Source of the DNA: Tritrichomonas musculus
Lineage: Eukaryota; Parabasalia; Tritrichomonadida; Tritrichomonadidae
Assembly (NCBI GenBank): GCA_039105265.1
Contig: JAPFFF010000006.1
Span: forward strand, 3,224,001-3,288,000
DNA: 64,000 nucleotides
Reading direction: 5' to 3'
Both the position numbers and the translations under genes were made by a program. Position 1 is the stretch's first letter; each line of letters starts with the position of its first letter. Positions 39,801 to 48,702 of this stretch are shown piece by piece. Below the pieces are notes generated by a model, which had not been told where the DNA came from, did no database searches, and saw only the letters and a program-made list of their open reading frames with translations.

Positions 39801-42105
39801 CAAATAGATAGTCTTTGAATCTAAATACTAAATTTTGTGGTATGTCATAATCTTTATCTATATCCCATCTCATACAATAATAATTGGATTCTTCATACGT
39901 CTTAGATGGTCTATATAAATATAACTGGTCTGATTCCTTCAAGGTAAAATACTTGGAGTCAGTTGATGGAGTAGAGGGAACAACATCATAGATTGTTTGA
40001 TATTTGGAGACCAATGAGTTATATTGATTTCGAAATACTTCTAATATATCATCATCAATCTCAATTACAATTTTATTTCCATCAGGGTCAACAATATCAA
40101 AGCTATTTTCATCATCAGTATTAACAACGTCATTATCATCAACTTCAAGTGTACGAGCATGAGGAGCAGGAGGATGTCGTGTAATCTTATTTACAATCCA
40201 TTGGGCACCTCTTCCTATTGGTTCGAAAAGGGCAGCTATTAGAATTACACATAAACAAAATGCCCCAACGCCTAAACCCCCAGCGATTGCATATACAAGT
40301 ATTACGTAAACATACAGAATTAAATCAGAATAACCTCCTATATATTGCCAAAATTGAGCATCTATCCAATTTCCGCCTATCTGTATAATATTATTAACTA
40401 AATTCGGGTAGTTCATGATAAAATCAACTATGAAGTGCCATAAGTTGCTCCAAAATAATGTAAATGAGCTATATGCTATTTTAATCATTCGAATTCCTTC
40501 ATTCTTTAATTCATCAATTTTGTTATTAAGTCTTGGTGTCAATTCTTTTATCTCATCAATGACCTGATGCAAATCTACATCCTTAAAGTCAGCATCTGCA
40601 TCTTCTCCTCCAATATAAAAGATTACCCCCACTTTTTCATTATCTTTAACAGCTTCATATGCAATATCCACAATACTATCAATACCATACCAGATAAAAT
40701 AAAATAAGTTATATATAATCTTCATAAATTCTTTTGTCGCAAAAGCAATTGTTTTATAAGTTAATTTAATAGGCTGTTTAGCAAGAGATAGGGTAGTTGA
40801 AATGATATTATACAATAAGTCTTTTATCCATCCTATTGTCTCTTTACTATATAACCAAAACTTGGATACTGTTAATTTGAGTACTTCTGGTTCTATTATT
40901 TTTGGAATCGTATATTCTTCGAGTTTCTTTAATTCATCAATAGGAGGAATTACATAAACCATATCTTCTTTGTTAACTAACTCTTTTGGTGGTTCAGTTG
41001 GAGTAGGCGTAGGTGTAGGTGTAGGGTCTGGAGTTGGCTCAGGTGTTGGAGTAGGTGGTGGTGTTTCATCAATTTCTATTTTAACCTCATGTATTTCTGG
41101 TTCACCAGTTGTTTTATTAATTAGGCACATGGAAGTATTACCACCTGTTAAGTTCAAGAGAGTCTCATAACTTATGGTTTGATCATTTAATGCATCTATC
41201 CATTTAGTAATATTAGCAGCTGTTGTATTTGTTTTCTCAGCAAAGTCTTTCATGTTATTTATCTTTGTCTCATTGACATCAAAGATAGTTTCATTAGTAG
41301 TTTCATTAACTTTTAAATCTACATATTTAATGGGCTCAATCTCAGTAAAATCAACAGTATTATTTTTTATCCACTTTGATATATTATCATTACTTGTACT
41401 TAACTCTTTTATTATAGTTTCCATGTTTTTAGGTTTTATTGTATCTGTTCCATAGGTAATTGCTTTGGTAGTTTCATCTACATGTTCGACAATTATTTTT
41501 AAGTCCTTTAATGTATTCCAATCGATACTTGGAACAATTGCATTATTAACTTCATCTATATTTTGAATCATTAAATTCATAACATCTAACATACCTTTTT
41601 GATTCGCTGTTAATGCTTCTATTAACTTCTTATATGTACTAACATCATATTCTTCTTCTATTATATCTTTATCACTTATCTCTCCAGTGAAATATTTTAA
41701 GGTAGCTCCGGGTGCAATACCAGAATCTACATCTTCCCTCATTTTGGTTAAAAAGACTTCTAAATTTTTAGCACTGTCTCTTAATCTTTCATATAGTTTA
41801 TTGAGACTAGCACAATATTGTATTTTTGTCGTTAGTGTACCATCAGTATTCCATGTATATATACCTTTACCTCCCATAATGTTAAGAGCACCAAAAGACT
41901 CGAGCCCATTTTTATCCAGATAGTCACTAACCAATTTTATGTCTATCTCTTCCTTATTATATAAGCAACTGAATTTTGGATAATCTTTAGGGTCTCCACC
42001 TCTTATGATATCGATGTTGTTTTCATCATTAACACTTATCTCTATGTCTTTGTCTTTTAGCTTCTCTGTTTCTCCTGATAACAAAGAATAAACTTTAATT
42101 GACAT
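36838..42105 (-). CDS. Maverick giant protein B (fibre/attachment-like)
   Basis: Predicted 1755 residues from the ATG at 42105 (MSIKVYSLLSGETEKLKDKD), which leaves 16 bp to the divergent gene at 42122. Visible parts are an N-terminal helical region, a Thr/Pro stalk (PTPTPEPTPDPTPTPTPT, ~residues 350-375), two or three hydrophobic segments at ~460-640 including VYVILVYAIAGGLGVGAFCL (likely membrane-spanning), and a module shared with protein A (LYLYRPSKT ... FGHNWELTWDGKNW; QQFYEVEPDP, TDYNIYSSKI). A poly-Gly run (~residue 1120), Thr/Asn-rich repeats and a C-terminal coiled coil follow. It is probably a large surface or membrane protein of the element's particle; function is inferred. It lies 19 bp upstream of the protein A gene and is likely its diverged paralogue in part. 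Confidence 0.65.
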   Translation of the reverse strand: MSIKVYSLLSGETEKLKDKDIEISVNDENNIDIIRGGDPKDYPKFSCLYNKEEIDIKLVSDYLDKNGLESFGALNIMGGKGIYTWNTDGTLTTKIQYCASLNKLYERLRDSAKNLEVFLTKMREDVDSGIAPGATLKYFTGEISDKDIIEEEYDVSTYKKLIEALTANQKGMLDVMNLMIQNIDEVNNAIVPSIDWNTLKDLKIIVEHVDETTKAITYGTDTIKPKNMETIIKELSTSNDNISKWIKNNTVDFTEIEPIKYVDLKVNETTNETIFDVNETKINNMKDFAEKTNTTAANITKWIDALNDQTISYETLLNLTGGNTSMCLINKTTGEPEIHEVKIEIDETPPPTPTPEPTPDPTPTPTPTPTEPPKELVNKEDMVYVIPPIDELKKLEEYTIPKIIEPEVLKLTVSKFWLYSKETIGWIKDLLYNIISTTLSLAKQPIKLTYKTIAFATKEFMKIIYNLFYFIWYGIDSIVDIAYEAVKDNEKVGVIFYIGGEDADADFKDVDLHQVIDEIKELTPRLNNKIDELKNEGIRMIKIAYSSFTLFWSNLWHFIVDFIMNYPNLVNNIIQIGGNWIDAQFWQYIGGYSDLILYVYVILVYAIAGGLGVGAFCLCVILIAALFEPIGRGAQWIVNKITRHPPAPHARTLEVDDNDVVNTDDENSFDIVDPDGNKIVIEIDDDILEVFRNQYNSLVSKYQTIYDVVPSTPSTDSKYFTLKESDQLYLYRPSKTYEESNYYCMRWDIDKDYDIPQNLVFRFKDYLFGHNWELTWDGKNWTGNNCQNMCTEKISYMNTNNGAPALTIKHNERIGRWIKGTIKEDLTDDDNYAHILKDYLTNWRVVKKDGTILSEGITATFDSSGSGTLTQDGYKYEQARMYVDAPSGLNADDGLYVYADLNINGNITELKWDCHPTHCINSGVMHTYGSNPCLESFNYHREKRHSIKIIEGFNHKNIRIYIEKELFDFDVKVNPFDIIIQQQFYEVEPDPRKCTTISTDYNIYSSKIIWADNIMTMRRDLNVVGGITDILAYDYALLKQTVDNLVEQMRIQAMYNEYTDSIKQGVAVANSILNILASTVCIASALSTLNMSNNSVTINTYQTRPFPAGPGGNGGGGGGGGGGYPGDGGSGFQGKFLVNVDLKADKMTMERFLPITTTVQNPVAGAISTFSATQVVLSTTHALTQLGNAIATLGSNVLHFFRNRPDTNGTETLNINSSSITITDNDTDNATNTITTTEQSLERTHREVQPQVVTDETDEIRTDITVPQTTMTNTASTTIALRNQVPVINISGIQYTLEDIADMTREERNALVASHPDILRIQYHGREWFNVYDLFYNDQLIIHNNVFQRRTLIRPADIEMTDRIHRATDNNWSIEWEGTTYTARDIEQLSMQDRLNLPFVQNGDIGLEPYLNDQTMEAWINIIDHRGETIDPIVATIDYSAPTTANISGGQVRFVGINSQIEVNANGVRYQHYDLVATTDTWTVPGTTPAITARMIEQMSDEQRGELMDNIYSHGNLLAFNDTLDETTGEEITQVLYNGNVVATIDRRRLHVINIVNGVIEMYQQDGVISATTQVIMGAVGYVARRFLHGQWQFVRHHPGDAAAIAGVAAEAYVANRIGLFNIPSWFRRNDNPETLAEEDVLEKILAWAYHEETDDEPELEITMKDADKMMVSFDTCINIAKTYRDTLKGTIAFMCEKIKELENKSSTKHPLEDIDMTAYITKVEVKEMIDQKDAYIDTLEARLAALEAKCANIE

Positions 42106-42121
42106 TTTAGGATATAATAAA

Positions 42122-42862
42122 ATGCTAGTATCAGTACAAAGCACAAATGCAGATGAATATAATAAGGTATCAGTTAATTTAGATATACCTTGGAAGTGTA
42201 AATATGTCAAGTATTATGTATCTTCATTAAGCACCTTGAGTAATATTCTGTTAACCAATGATGAAGATTATATTGAGATGTCAAGTGATTCAGTACCTAT
42301 TAAAGCCTATTTTCGAACTCCTAAATTTTCTTATACAATCAAAGAATTACAATCGGTATTAAATTTAATGTCTTGGTTTCAATGGGAGTATAAACAAGAA
42401 ACAAGAACATTCCAAATAAAAACCACAATGAAGACTACCATTACGTCTTTAACTCATCGAGCTGCATTAGTAACTGGTCTTTATAATACTCCATTGCCTT
42501 TAGAGTTACCTGCTAATACAACCTATATAATAAAAGATATACCAATATTAAATCATACTAAGTTGTATCTAGTATCACTACAAGGTAATGCCATATACTC
42601 GAATATAGGTGAACAGCAATATACACCTTCAGTTATAGGTACAATAAATACCTTCACTGTAGATAAGAAACCACTTATCTATGATTTCGAGACTGAGGGT
42701 AAGCCTTTAAAAATAAAAACATTTACAGATTCATTAAAGTTTTTAGAATTAAGTTTAGTAGATTTTCAATACCAGCCGATATTGTTAAAAAGTCCTTTGT
42801 TCATAACTATCAAAATTAAACCATCTAACTCGACTGATATCAATGATGTTATAACTAAGTAA
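42122..42862 (+). CDS. Maverick beta-rich protein, possible minor capsid
   Basis: Predicted 246 residues, mostly short beta strands by eye (for example LKFLELSLVDFQYQPILLKS near the end), with no signal peptide or motif I recognise. The strand-rich pattern and length would fit a jelly-roll minor capsid (penton-like) protein, but this is a guess. It is one of the few plus-strand genes in the element. It starts 16 bp from giant protein B, so the two genes share a tiny divergent promoter region, and its 3' end overlaps the polymerase gene by 8 bp. Confidence 0.55.
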   Translation: MLVSVQSTNADEYNKVSVNLDIPWKCKYVKYYVSSLSTLSNILLTNDEDYIEMSSDSVPIKAYFRTPKFSYTIKELQSVLNLMSWFQWEYKQETRTFQIKTTMKTTITSLTHRAALVTGLYNTPLPLELPANTTYIIKDIPILNHTKLYLVSLQGNAIYSNIGEQQYTPSVIGTINTFTVDKKPLIYDFETEGKPLKIKTFTDSLKFLELSLVDFQYQPILLKSPLFITIKIKPSNSTDINDVITK

Positions 42863-45800
42863 ACCTAAGAGTACGTGCAAATTTAGGTAAGTTGGTTTGT
42901 TGAAATGTCTTTGACTTCCTGAATGCATTCGAACCATCCAACAAATCAAATGTCATACTTTCTCCTTCATGCATTCTTTCAAAAAGCTCTTCAACTGAGA
43001 TATCCATCCTTTTGCACTTGTTGAGAATAACTTGTTTTGGAATTCCTTTGAGTCTAATATGATATCCTTCATTTCCTTGTTCATCAACCAAGATATCGAG
43101 GTAGCTCTTTTTACCAAGTGCAATGAGTTTTCTTGAGTGTATTTCCCCTTGACTACCTTCGAACTCATCAAAGTCATTATGAAACTGACACATATTTTTT
43201 CCAATAAGAGGTTGATGATACTTGAACTGGAATAAGTCAGCTATCCTTGGTACATCTTTTTCAAGTACATGCATACTATCAGTATCTTGATAAAAGATAG
43301 GTATACCTGCTTGCTCAGCTGTAGCCATAACCCTGTTCATTAAGTGCTTACTCCAAGAGAGAACGCTTGCACCAAATTGAGGTAGGTTGAAATGGTCATT
43401 AATTGGTTTCAACTTCTTGACATAGCACTTATCAATATTAGCATCTTCAACAACCTCCTTGATAAAGTTGTAGTTCCTCCAGAGGTACTTGTATAGTTGG
43501 CTTTTTGGTACTGTCTTGGTTTCAGTCTTTGTTGCTTTCAATATTGACTTGCCATATATGGAGTTGAGGAGGAGCTTTATTGTTTGTTCAAGAGGGTTCT
43601 TTTGCTTTTTATAACTTGCCCTGAGATTAAAGAGCTTCTCAATGAACTCATTGATTTTCTTGTTAAATCCTTCATCAAAGTAATAGCCACGTATTAACTC
43701 ATATTCAACATCATAAAATTCGAACAAGTCCATGAGACCTACTTTATCGATATAATAATGGTCAACAAGGAAATTGCCGAATATTTTACTACCTGCTTCA
43801 TTCCTTGTAAATACTTGTCCAAATTTATATGGCTCTTTTGATTTACATTCGAGTTTCTTGATGTTGACTTCGATAAAGAATGTATCATATTGCATAAGTT
43901 GTTCATGTGTTGTACCTTGTGGTATTACTTTAGGTCTTCCTAATGGTATACCATCCATAACATACATTGCAGATGGATATAAGCTAACTGCATCAAAGTC
44001 TTGTATCTTTCCTTCGATGTATTGCTTTTCATTACCTGCTGTCATTGTTCTTCCACCAGAGACACATCGTTGTATGAAGTCTTGACACTTACCTGATAGT
44101 TCATAACATCCATCAAAGCAACCATATTTCTTGGCAAAGCAGTATCCAATAGCACTTATAGATATAAAATCATGAACACCATACATATCTGTCTTTGTTT
44201 CTTTAAAGACTGCTTTCAGGTCTTCATTAAATTTTTCCATTCCCTTCATCAAAACAATACAGTCCTTGAAACAATAGAAGATGGCATATTTAATGATGTC
44301 GATTTTGCCATCATTATAGCAATTTGCGATTTTTGCATTTTCGATAATCTGCTTGCAGTTTGCATCAAGTTGTGCTTTCGATAACTTATCTGCATTTTCA
44401 TCGATGTATTGCTGTTGGAACTCAGTAGCATCAACAATTCTTCTTTGAATGTTCTCTTGTGTATATAGCTTATATGCCATGACTTCCTTGTGAACATTGA
44501 GGTTGAACATTGTAGCAAATTTACTTAATGCTTGAGGTATTATACTATATGAGTTCCTGAATGTTAATCGCTTTTTGACTTTCCTTGTACCTTCTTCGAA
44601 TAATGTCATGATGATTTGCAACACAGTTCCACTTCGTTCTGTTATCTGTGTATCCCATCCAGGTGTGTTAATGAAAAAACATGCATCATACTTGAGGTTA
44701 TGAAAATATGTTAATGAGCCACTCCATAAATAATTCAAGAGCTTCTGTCCACAATCTTCACCTTGAATAGATATTTTATGTATGTTGGCTCCATCTCGAA
44801 AGATCGTACAATTGAGATATGGTATATGTGGACTGACTGTCGAGTTTGTTTCGAAGTCGCTATAATAAATCCTTGACCATGTATTTTGTTTCTTTTTATT
44901 ATTCTCAATGAGTCTTGTACTTTGTTCTGCATTATATTCGAGACTTACATAGTCATTAACATGTTCATATTCAGTTGTGTTGATAATATCCATTTCGCAT
45001 GCTTTGATTTCTTCAAATAGATGTAACTCAAACATCTTTTGGAAAAAGGTTATTGGTTTGATTCCTTCATGTTTATAGTCTTTGACAGTCTTTCCATTTT
45101 TCTCCAATCTTGCTATCATACATCTTTTGTCAAAAGGCATATATGCAAATGTTCTATCAAGTTCTTCATAGTGTTGAAGGTAGAATAATGTACAAGGTAT
45201 TTTCCTGTTGAGCATATAATGGTCTTTGAACAATATCAGGTTAACTTCTCTTTTAAAATCAACAGACCATTTTTTCTTTCTGGTGTTGATTCTTGTTTCA
45301 TACTTGTATTTATCAGGTTGTTCAACAATTCTAATGATACTAAAATTGCACTTGAACTTTTTAGCTACTTCTTCTATCTTGTTATTGGGTATGGCTCTTG
45401 TTTGAACAAAAAATCGTAAGTCATCTATTTCATCATCAGTGAACACACCTGATTGTATACAAGCATATACAAAACAATTATCTCTGTAGTTCTCTTTCCT
45501 TACCTCATGAAAGATTTGGTATGTAGATAAGTCTATAGGTGATAGATTGATGTATGGGAAAAAACTACCTTCTGGTGTATTTCGATAGTCTTCATCAATT
45601 TCGACTTCATCATCATAGATTTCATGAGTATCCATATCTTGCATCTTGGTTCTAAAATGAACACCATCATTTGTTTTGTTCATGTCAATAAATTGTACCT
45701 CATATCGAACTGGAATGAACATGTTTGAGATATATGGATTAGTGTCTGATTGGTCTTCACTTAAATCAAGTTCTCCTGTTATATGACCTAATGTACTTTC

Positions 45801-46130
45801 GATGTTGTGCTTATCACTGAGTGTGAAGTACTTATAAGTTCCATCAAGTGCAATTGCTTTAACAATAGGTCTTCCAACATTTTTCTTTTTATGTATCTGT
45901 CGTAGTGCTTCCGTAAATGCGTACCTCTTATCTTCATCTTGATTGATGTCTGTAGCAAAACCAATACCTTGTCCTGCAGGAATCATGAGCTTCCTCATTT
46001 CTTCTTTAAATTTGTCTTTCTTTTGGTATTGTTTTGCACGTCGATTATATTCACGACGAAACTGTGATTTTGTATCAGCATAGACATCTCCAATAGCATC
46101 TAAAAAATTATCTTCAATGTCCTTGTTCAT
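42855..46130 (-). CDS. polB: Maverick protein-primed DNA polymerase B
   Basis: Predicted 1091 residues from the ATG at 46130 (MNKDIEDNFLDAIGD); an in-frame Met 14 codons earlier opens a Phe-rich leader and seems less likely. Family B motifs of the protein-primed type are clear. Exonuclease motif I is YYSDFETN (~residue 425), followed by YFHNLKYDACF. Polymerase motif A is DAVSLYPSAM (~710), motif B is KLLLNSIYGK (~850) and motif C is YQDTDSMHV (~947). It would replicate the element from its terminal repeats using a protein primer. An N-terminal segment DNCFVYACIQSG (~residue 215) precedes the exonuclease. It is the longest core gene and is intact as a frame. Confidence 0.93.
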   Translation of the reverse strand: MNKDIEDNFLDAIGDVYADTKSQFRREYNRRAKQYQKKDKFKEEMRKLMIPAGQGIGFATDINQDEDKRYAFTEALRQIHKKKNVGRPIVKAIALDGTYKYFTLSDKHNIESTLGHITGELDLSEDQSDTNPYISNMFIPVRYEVQFIDMNKTNDGVHFRTKMQDMDTHEIYDDEVEIDEDYRNTPEGSFFPYINLSPIDLSTYQIFHEVRKENYRDNCFVYACIQSGVFTDDEIDDLRFFVQTRAIPNNKIEEVAKKFKCNFSIIRIVEQPDKYKYETRINTRKKKWSVDFKREVNLILFKDHYMLNRKIPCTLFYLQHYEELDRTFAYMPFDKRCMIARLEKNGKTVKDYKHEGIKPITFFQKMFELHLFEEIKACEMDIINTTEYEHVNDYVSLEYNAEQSTRLIENNKKKQNTWSRIYYSDFETNSTVSPHIPYLNCTIFRDGANIHKISIQGEDCGQKLLNYLWSGSLTYFHNLKYDACFFINTPGWDTQITERSGTVLQIIMTLFEEGTRKVKKRLTFRNSYSIIPQALSKFATMFNLNVHKEVMAYKLYTQENIQRRIVDATEFQQQYIDENADKLSKAQLDANCKQIIENAKIANCYNDGKIDIIKYAIFYCFKDCIVLMKGMEKFNEDLKAVFKETKTDMYGVHDFISISAIGYCFAKKYGCFDGCYELSGKCQDFIQRCVSGGRTMTAGNEKQYIEGKIQDFDAVSLYPSAMYVMDGIPLGRPKVIPQGTTHEQLMQYDTFFIEVNIKKLECKSKEPYKFGQVFTRNEAGSKIFGNFLVDHYYIDKVGLMDLFEFYDVEYELIRGYYFDEGFNKKINEFIEKLFNLRASYKKQKNPLEQTIKLLLNSIYGKSILKATKTETKTVPKSQLYKYLWRNYNFIKEVVEDANIDKCYVKKLKPINDHFNLPQFGASVLSWSKHLMNRVMATAEQAGIPIFYQDTDSMHVLEKDVPRIADLFQFKYHQPLIGKNMCQFHNDFDEFEGSQGEIHSRKLIALGKKSYLDILVDEQGNEGYHIRLKGIPKQVILNKCKRMDISVEELFERMHEGESMTFDLLDGSNAFRKSKTFQQTNLPKFARTLRFT

Positions 46131-46213
46131 GTTTAACATAAAATAAAAGTGAAACGATAAAAATAAAAACAAAGAAAAAGTTAAAAAAATTATTTTTTTA
46201 GTTATGACCTATC

Positions 46214-47632
46214 TTATTGGGGGTAATCATCATCATCAACGACATTATCATCGAGATGTGGAAAATGATATTGGAACTCATTTCCTTTCACCTTCGATTC
46301 AGAGTTCCGTTGAATTTCGTTCTTCTCCATTGATTCACCCCATTGCCTCATGGCTTTCAGCACTTGCTTCGGTGATTGCTTCCTTCCACTTCTCTCGAAG
46401 CTGCATGCTTTGTCCAACTTCTCTTTCTCTTCTTGTGATAAGTATTGTCGAAGATGATAAACGCAATTGGACAACTTCCATCCATAGGACTTGAACACGC
46501 TCGTCTGATCTGGTGCTTTTTTCTTGTCATATGATTCAACAGCTTCCAACATGTTTCGAAGATAATCAGCTTCTTTCATCATCAAGTTCGATCTTGCCAA
46601 CTTTTCAGCAAATGCATCATCTGTTGGAGGACCAGCTTGTTGAGCATTTTTGAGATCTGACACGTCCTTCTTTAGATCGTGAATTTTGTTAATGTACTTC
46701 GCCACCTTTTTTGGAGTAAGTTCCAATTTCATCAGCTCGAGTGCGTATTCGTCGTTATTATCAATGTCTTTCCTGAGTTCTTCAGCATTGTGATTGATGT
46801 CTTCAATGTGAAATTCTACACCAGTCATTTTCTCCTCCAACTTCGTTAATCGTTCTTTCAAGTTTTCATTTTCTTCTATTAATTGTTCCATTTCTTCTCG
46901 AAAGTCGAATGGACGAACATTATCCTCCTTATAATCACTATTGGATTTCATTTCATGAACACTTTTCGGTGGCTTATATGGTTCTTTGCGAGCTGGTGAT
47001 GGTTCTTGTTCATGATCAACTTCTTCTTCTTCTCCTTCTATCTTTGTTTCTTCTTTTGGATTGGAACCGAGTTTTTGATTCTCGACAAATGCAGATGGTC
47101 TAGCGAGAACTCTTGGAGGTGGTGGTATTTGTTGATTAGAAGGAGGTGGAGGAGGTGGAGGAACTTGTATTATATTATATGAGCGAGGTGGTGGAAAGAC
47201 TTTATTGGAAATTGGAACATATGGAACATATGGATTCTTCCTTCTTGCATCGTCTTCTTGCTTCAATCTTGCTAATGCTTCTTCTTCTTGCTTCTTCTTC
47301 CTTCTTGCTTCTTCTTCTTGCTGCTTCTTCAATCTAGCTGCTTCTTCTTCTTCTTGCTGCTTCTTCAATCTTGCTGCTTCTTCTTCTTCTTGCTTCTTCT
47401 TCAATCTAGCTGCTTCTTCTTCTTGCTGCTTCTTCTTCAATCTAGCTGCTGCTTCTTCTTGCTGCTTCATGATGAACTGTCTCATGGATTCGAGTTGTTC
47501 TGGGGTCATGTTCTTGATCCAATCTTCTGTGGGTGGAGCTGATGGCGGATCTGATGGTGGAGCTTGTTGACCCGATTGCTCGATCGAGTCAAATAGACTA
47601 ACATCGCTGTCTGAGCTGTAGTTGTATGACAT
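46214..47632 (-). CDS. Maverick coiled-coil protein, Pro-rich
   Basis: Predicted 472 residues. Residues ~60-125 are nearly perfect repeats of EEEEAARLKKKQ type, read from a 33-bp-like minisatellite at ~47240-47460, giving a long charged helix. A Pro-rich segment (VPPPPPPPSNQQIPPPP) follows, then an acidic linker and a second coiled coil at ~240-290 (IEENENLKERLTKLEEKM). No enzymatic motif is seen. It could be a scaffold or structural protein. Minus-strand gene between polymerase and the divergent 47823 gene. Similar repeats arise easily by slippage, so copy number is probably variable. Confidence 0.65.
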   Translation of the reverse strand: MSYNYSSDSDVSLFDSIEQSGQQAPPSDPPSAPPTEDWIKNMTPEQLESMRQFIMKQQEEAAARLKKKQQEEEAARLKKKQEEEEAARLKKQQEEEEAARLKKQQEEEARRKKKQEEEALARLKQEDDARRKNPYVPYVPISNKVFPPPRSYNIIQVPPPPPPPSNQQIPPPPRVLARPSAFVENQKLGSNPKEETKIEGEEEEVDHEQEPSPARKEPYKPPKSVHEMKSNSDYKEDNVRPFDFREEMEQLIEENENLKERLTKLEEKMTGVEFHIEDINHNAEELRKDIDNNDEYALELMKLELTPKKVAKYINKIHDLKKDVSDLKNAQQAGPPTDDAFAEKLARSNLMMKEADYLRNMLEAVESYDKKKAPDQTSVFKSYGWKLSNCVYHLRQYLSQEEKEKLDKACSFERSGRKQSPKQVLKAMRQWGESMEKNEIQRNSESKVKGNEFQYHFPHLDDNVVDDDDYPQ

Positions 47633-47822
47633 ACAAGTATAAAAATGATCTATTTTCTAGTTGATATCACTAAATTTTAAATTTCGTAGAAAAACTCGAA
47701 GGTAGATATTTTTCTTTGAAAAAGTTAAATACACTATAAAAATTCAAAAATTGAATTAAAAAAAATAAAATATATTGAAATTTTAAAAAAATATATTTAT
47801 TAATATCACTATTATTTTATTA

Positions 47823-48248
47823 ATGATGAATGAAGAAGAAGATAAAATAGAAGATATTTTACAAAAACAAACACCTCCTAAAGATCATGATTCATTCGAC
47901 TACAAAATTAATATAAACATGTCGAAAAAAATATCTCAACTAAAAGTTGAAGATGATACATCAAATTTAAGAACGATGTGTGAAAATTATGCTCATGCTC
48001 TTGAAAATGATGCACATCGACTTCGAGCAAAACAAAAAAAGAGGTATGATGAATGGTTTGACAGCCTCGAAAAAGATTGTTATCCTGCAAGAGACATTGT
48101 TAACTTGTACAACATGTTCTTTGGTCATGAACTATCTATTACTCGACTTGGTTTCGGGCATCTCGATGGAACAAAGAGACACTTTACACATAAGAAAGTG
48201 AAAAGAAACAAGAAGTTCATCACAATGTACTACAAGAAAAATGAATAA
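47823..48248 (+). CDS. Maverick small protein, unknown
   Basis: Predicted 141 residues, acidic at the start (MMNEEEDKIEDILQK) and strongly basic at the end (KRHFTHKKVKRNKKF). The middle is helical (YAHALENDAHRLRAKQKKRYDEWF). An internal ATG at 47919 (MSKKISQ) is an alternative start. I recognise no family. It is divergent from the coiled-coil gene, with 190 bp of A/T-rich DNA between them. Confidence 0.55.
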   Translation: MMNEEEDKIEDILQKQTPPKDHDSFDYKININMSKKISQLKVEDDTSNLRTMCENYAHALENDAHRLRAKQKKRYDEWFDSLEKDCYPARDIVNLYNMFFGHELSITRLGFGHLDGTKRHFTHKKVKRNKKFITMYYKKNE

Positions 48249-48300
48249 CTAAAAAAAAGCTACCTTTTTCCTTTTTTTTTTAACTACATGTTTTTCCTCA

Positions 48301-48372
48301 TAAGCTACCTTTTTCCTCATAAGCTACCTTTTTCCTCATAAGCTACCTTTTTCCTCATAAGCTACCTTTTTG
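48301..48372. repeat. 19-bp tandem repeat at a gene's 3' end
   Basis: TAAGCTACCTTTTTCCTCA is repeated about four times with no change. It overlaps the last codons and stop of the minus-strand basic gene (stop at 48336), so the array has spread through that gene's 3' end. The intergenic gap between it and the convergent 47823 gene is only the rest of the array plus a poly-T run. Confidence 0.85.
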
Positions 48373-48626
48373 CTTTCATACAACATTATTTTTTCCTTCA
48401 TACTTTGTACTTCTTTTTTCTTTCTTTCACGATATGCCTTTTGCTGTTGTTTACGTGCTTCATTTCGTTCTTCAACAGTTGCATACTTTTGCTTTCTACC
48501 ACGTTTTTCTGTTGTTTCAGTTTTTGCAGTATCAATATTTTTGAGGTTGTTGTTACTCTTGGACTTCTTCAACTTCTTGATGATAGCTGTTTCCTTGAAC
48601 TCACCCAAATCTAAATTTTGGCTCAT
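48336..48626 (-). CDS. Maverick basic helical protein, bZIP-like
   Basis: Predicted 96 residues from the ATG at 48626 (MSQNLDLGEFKETAIIKKL); longer upstream extension in frame would overlap the divergent 48703 gene and is rejected. It has a basic region (EKRGRKQKYATVEERNEARK, then QQKAYRERKKKEVQS) running into a helix, reminiscent of the basic region of bZIP-type DNA-binding proteins but without a full leucine zipper. A DNA-binding or core-like role is possible. The 3' end is built from a 19-bp tandem repeat. Confidence 0.5.
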   Translation of the reverse strand: MSQNLDLGEFKETAIIKKLKKSKSNNNLKNIDTAKTETTEKRGRKQKYATVEERNEARKQQQKAYRERKKKEVQSMKEKIMLYESKKVAYEEKGSL

Positions 48627-48702
48627 GATTTCATTCGAGAAAAAAAATTGAATTATTTTTGAAAATTGAATATTCGCAAACAAAATCACTTCATTTTTTA
48701 AA

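Noticed and set aside
47205-47570. Ser/Cys/Phe-rich plus-strand frames opposite the coiled-coil gene
   Set aside because: They are shadows of the EEEAARLKK-coding minisatellite on the minus strand.
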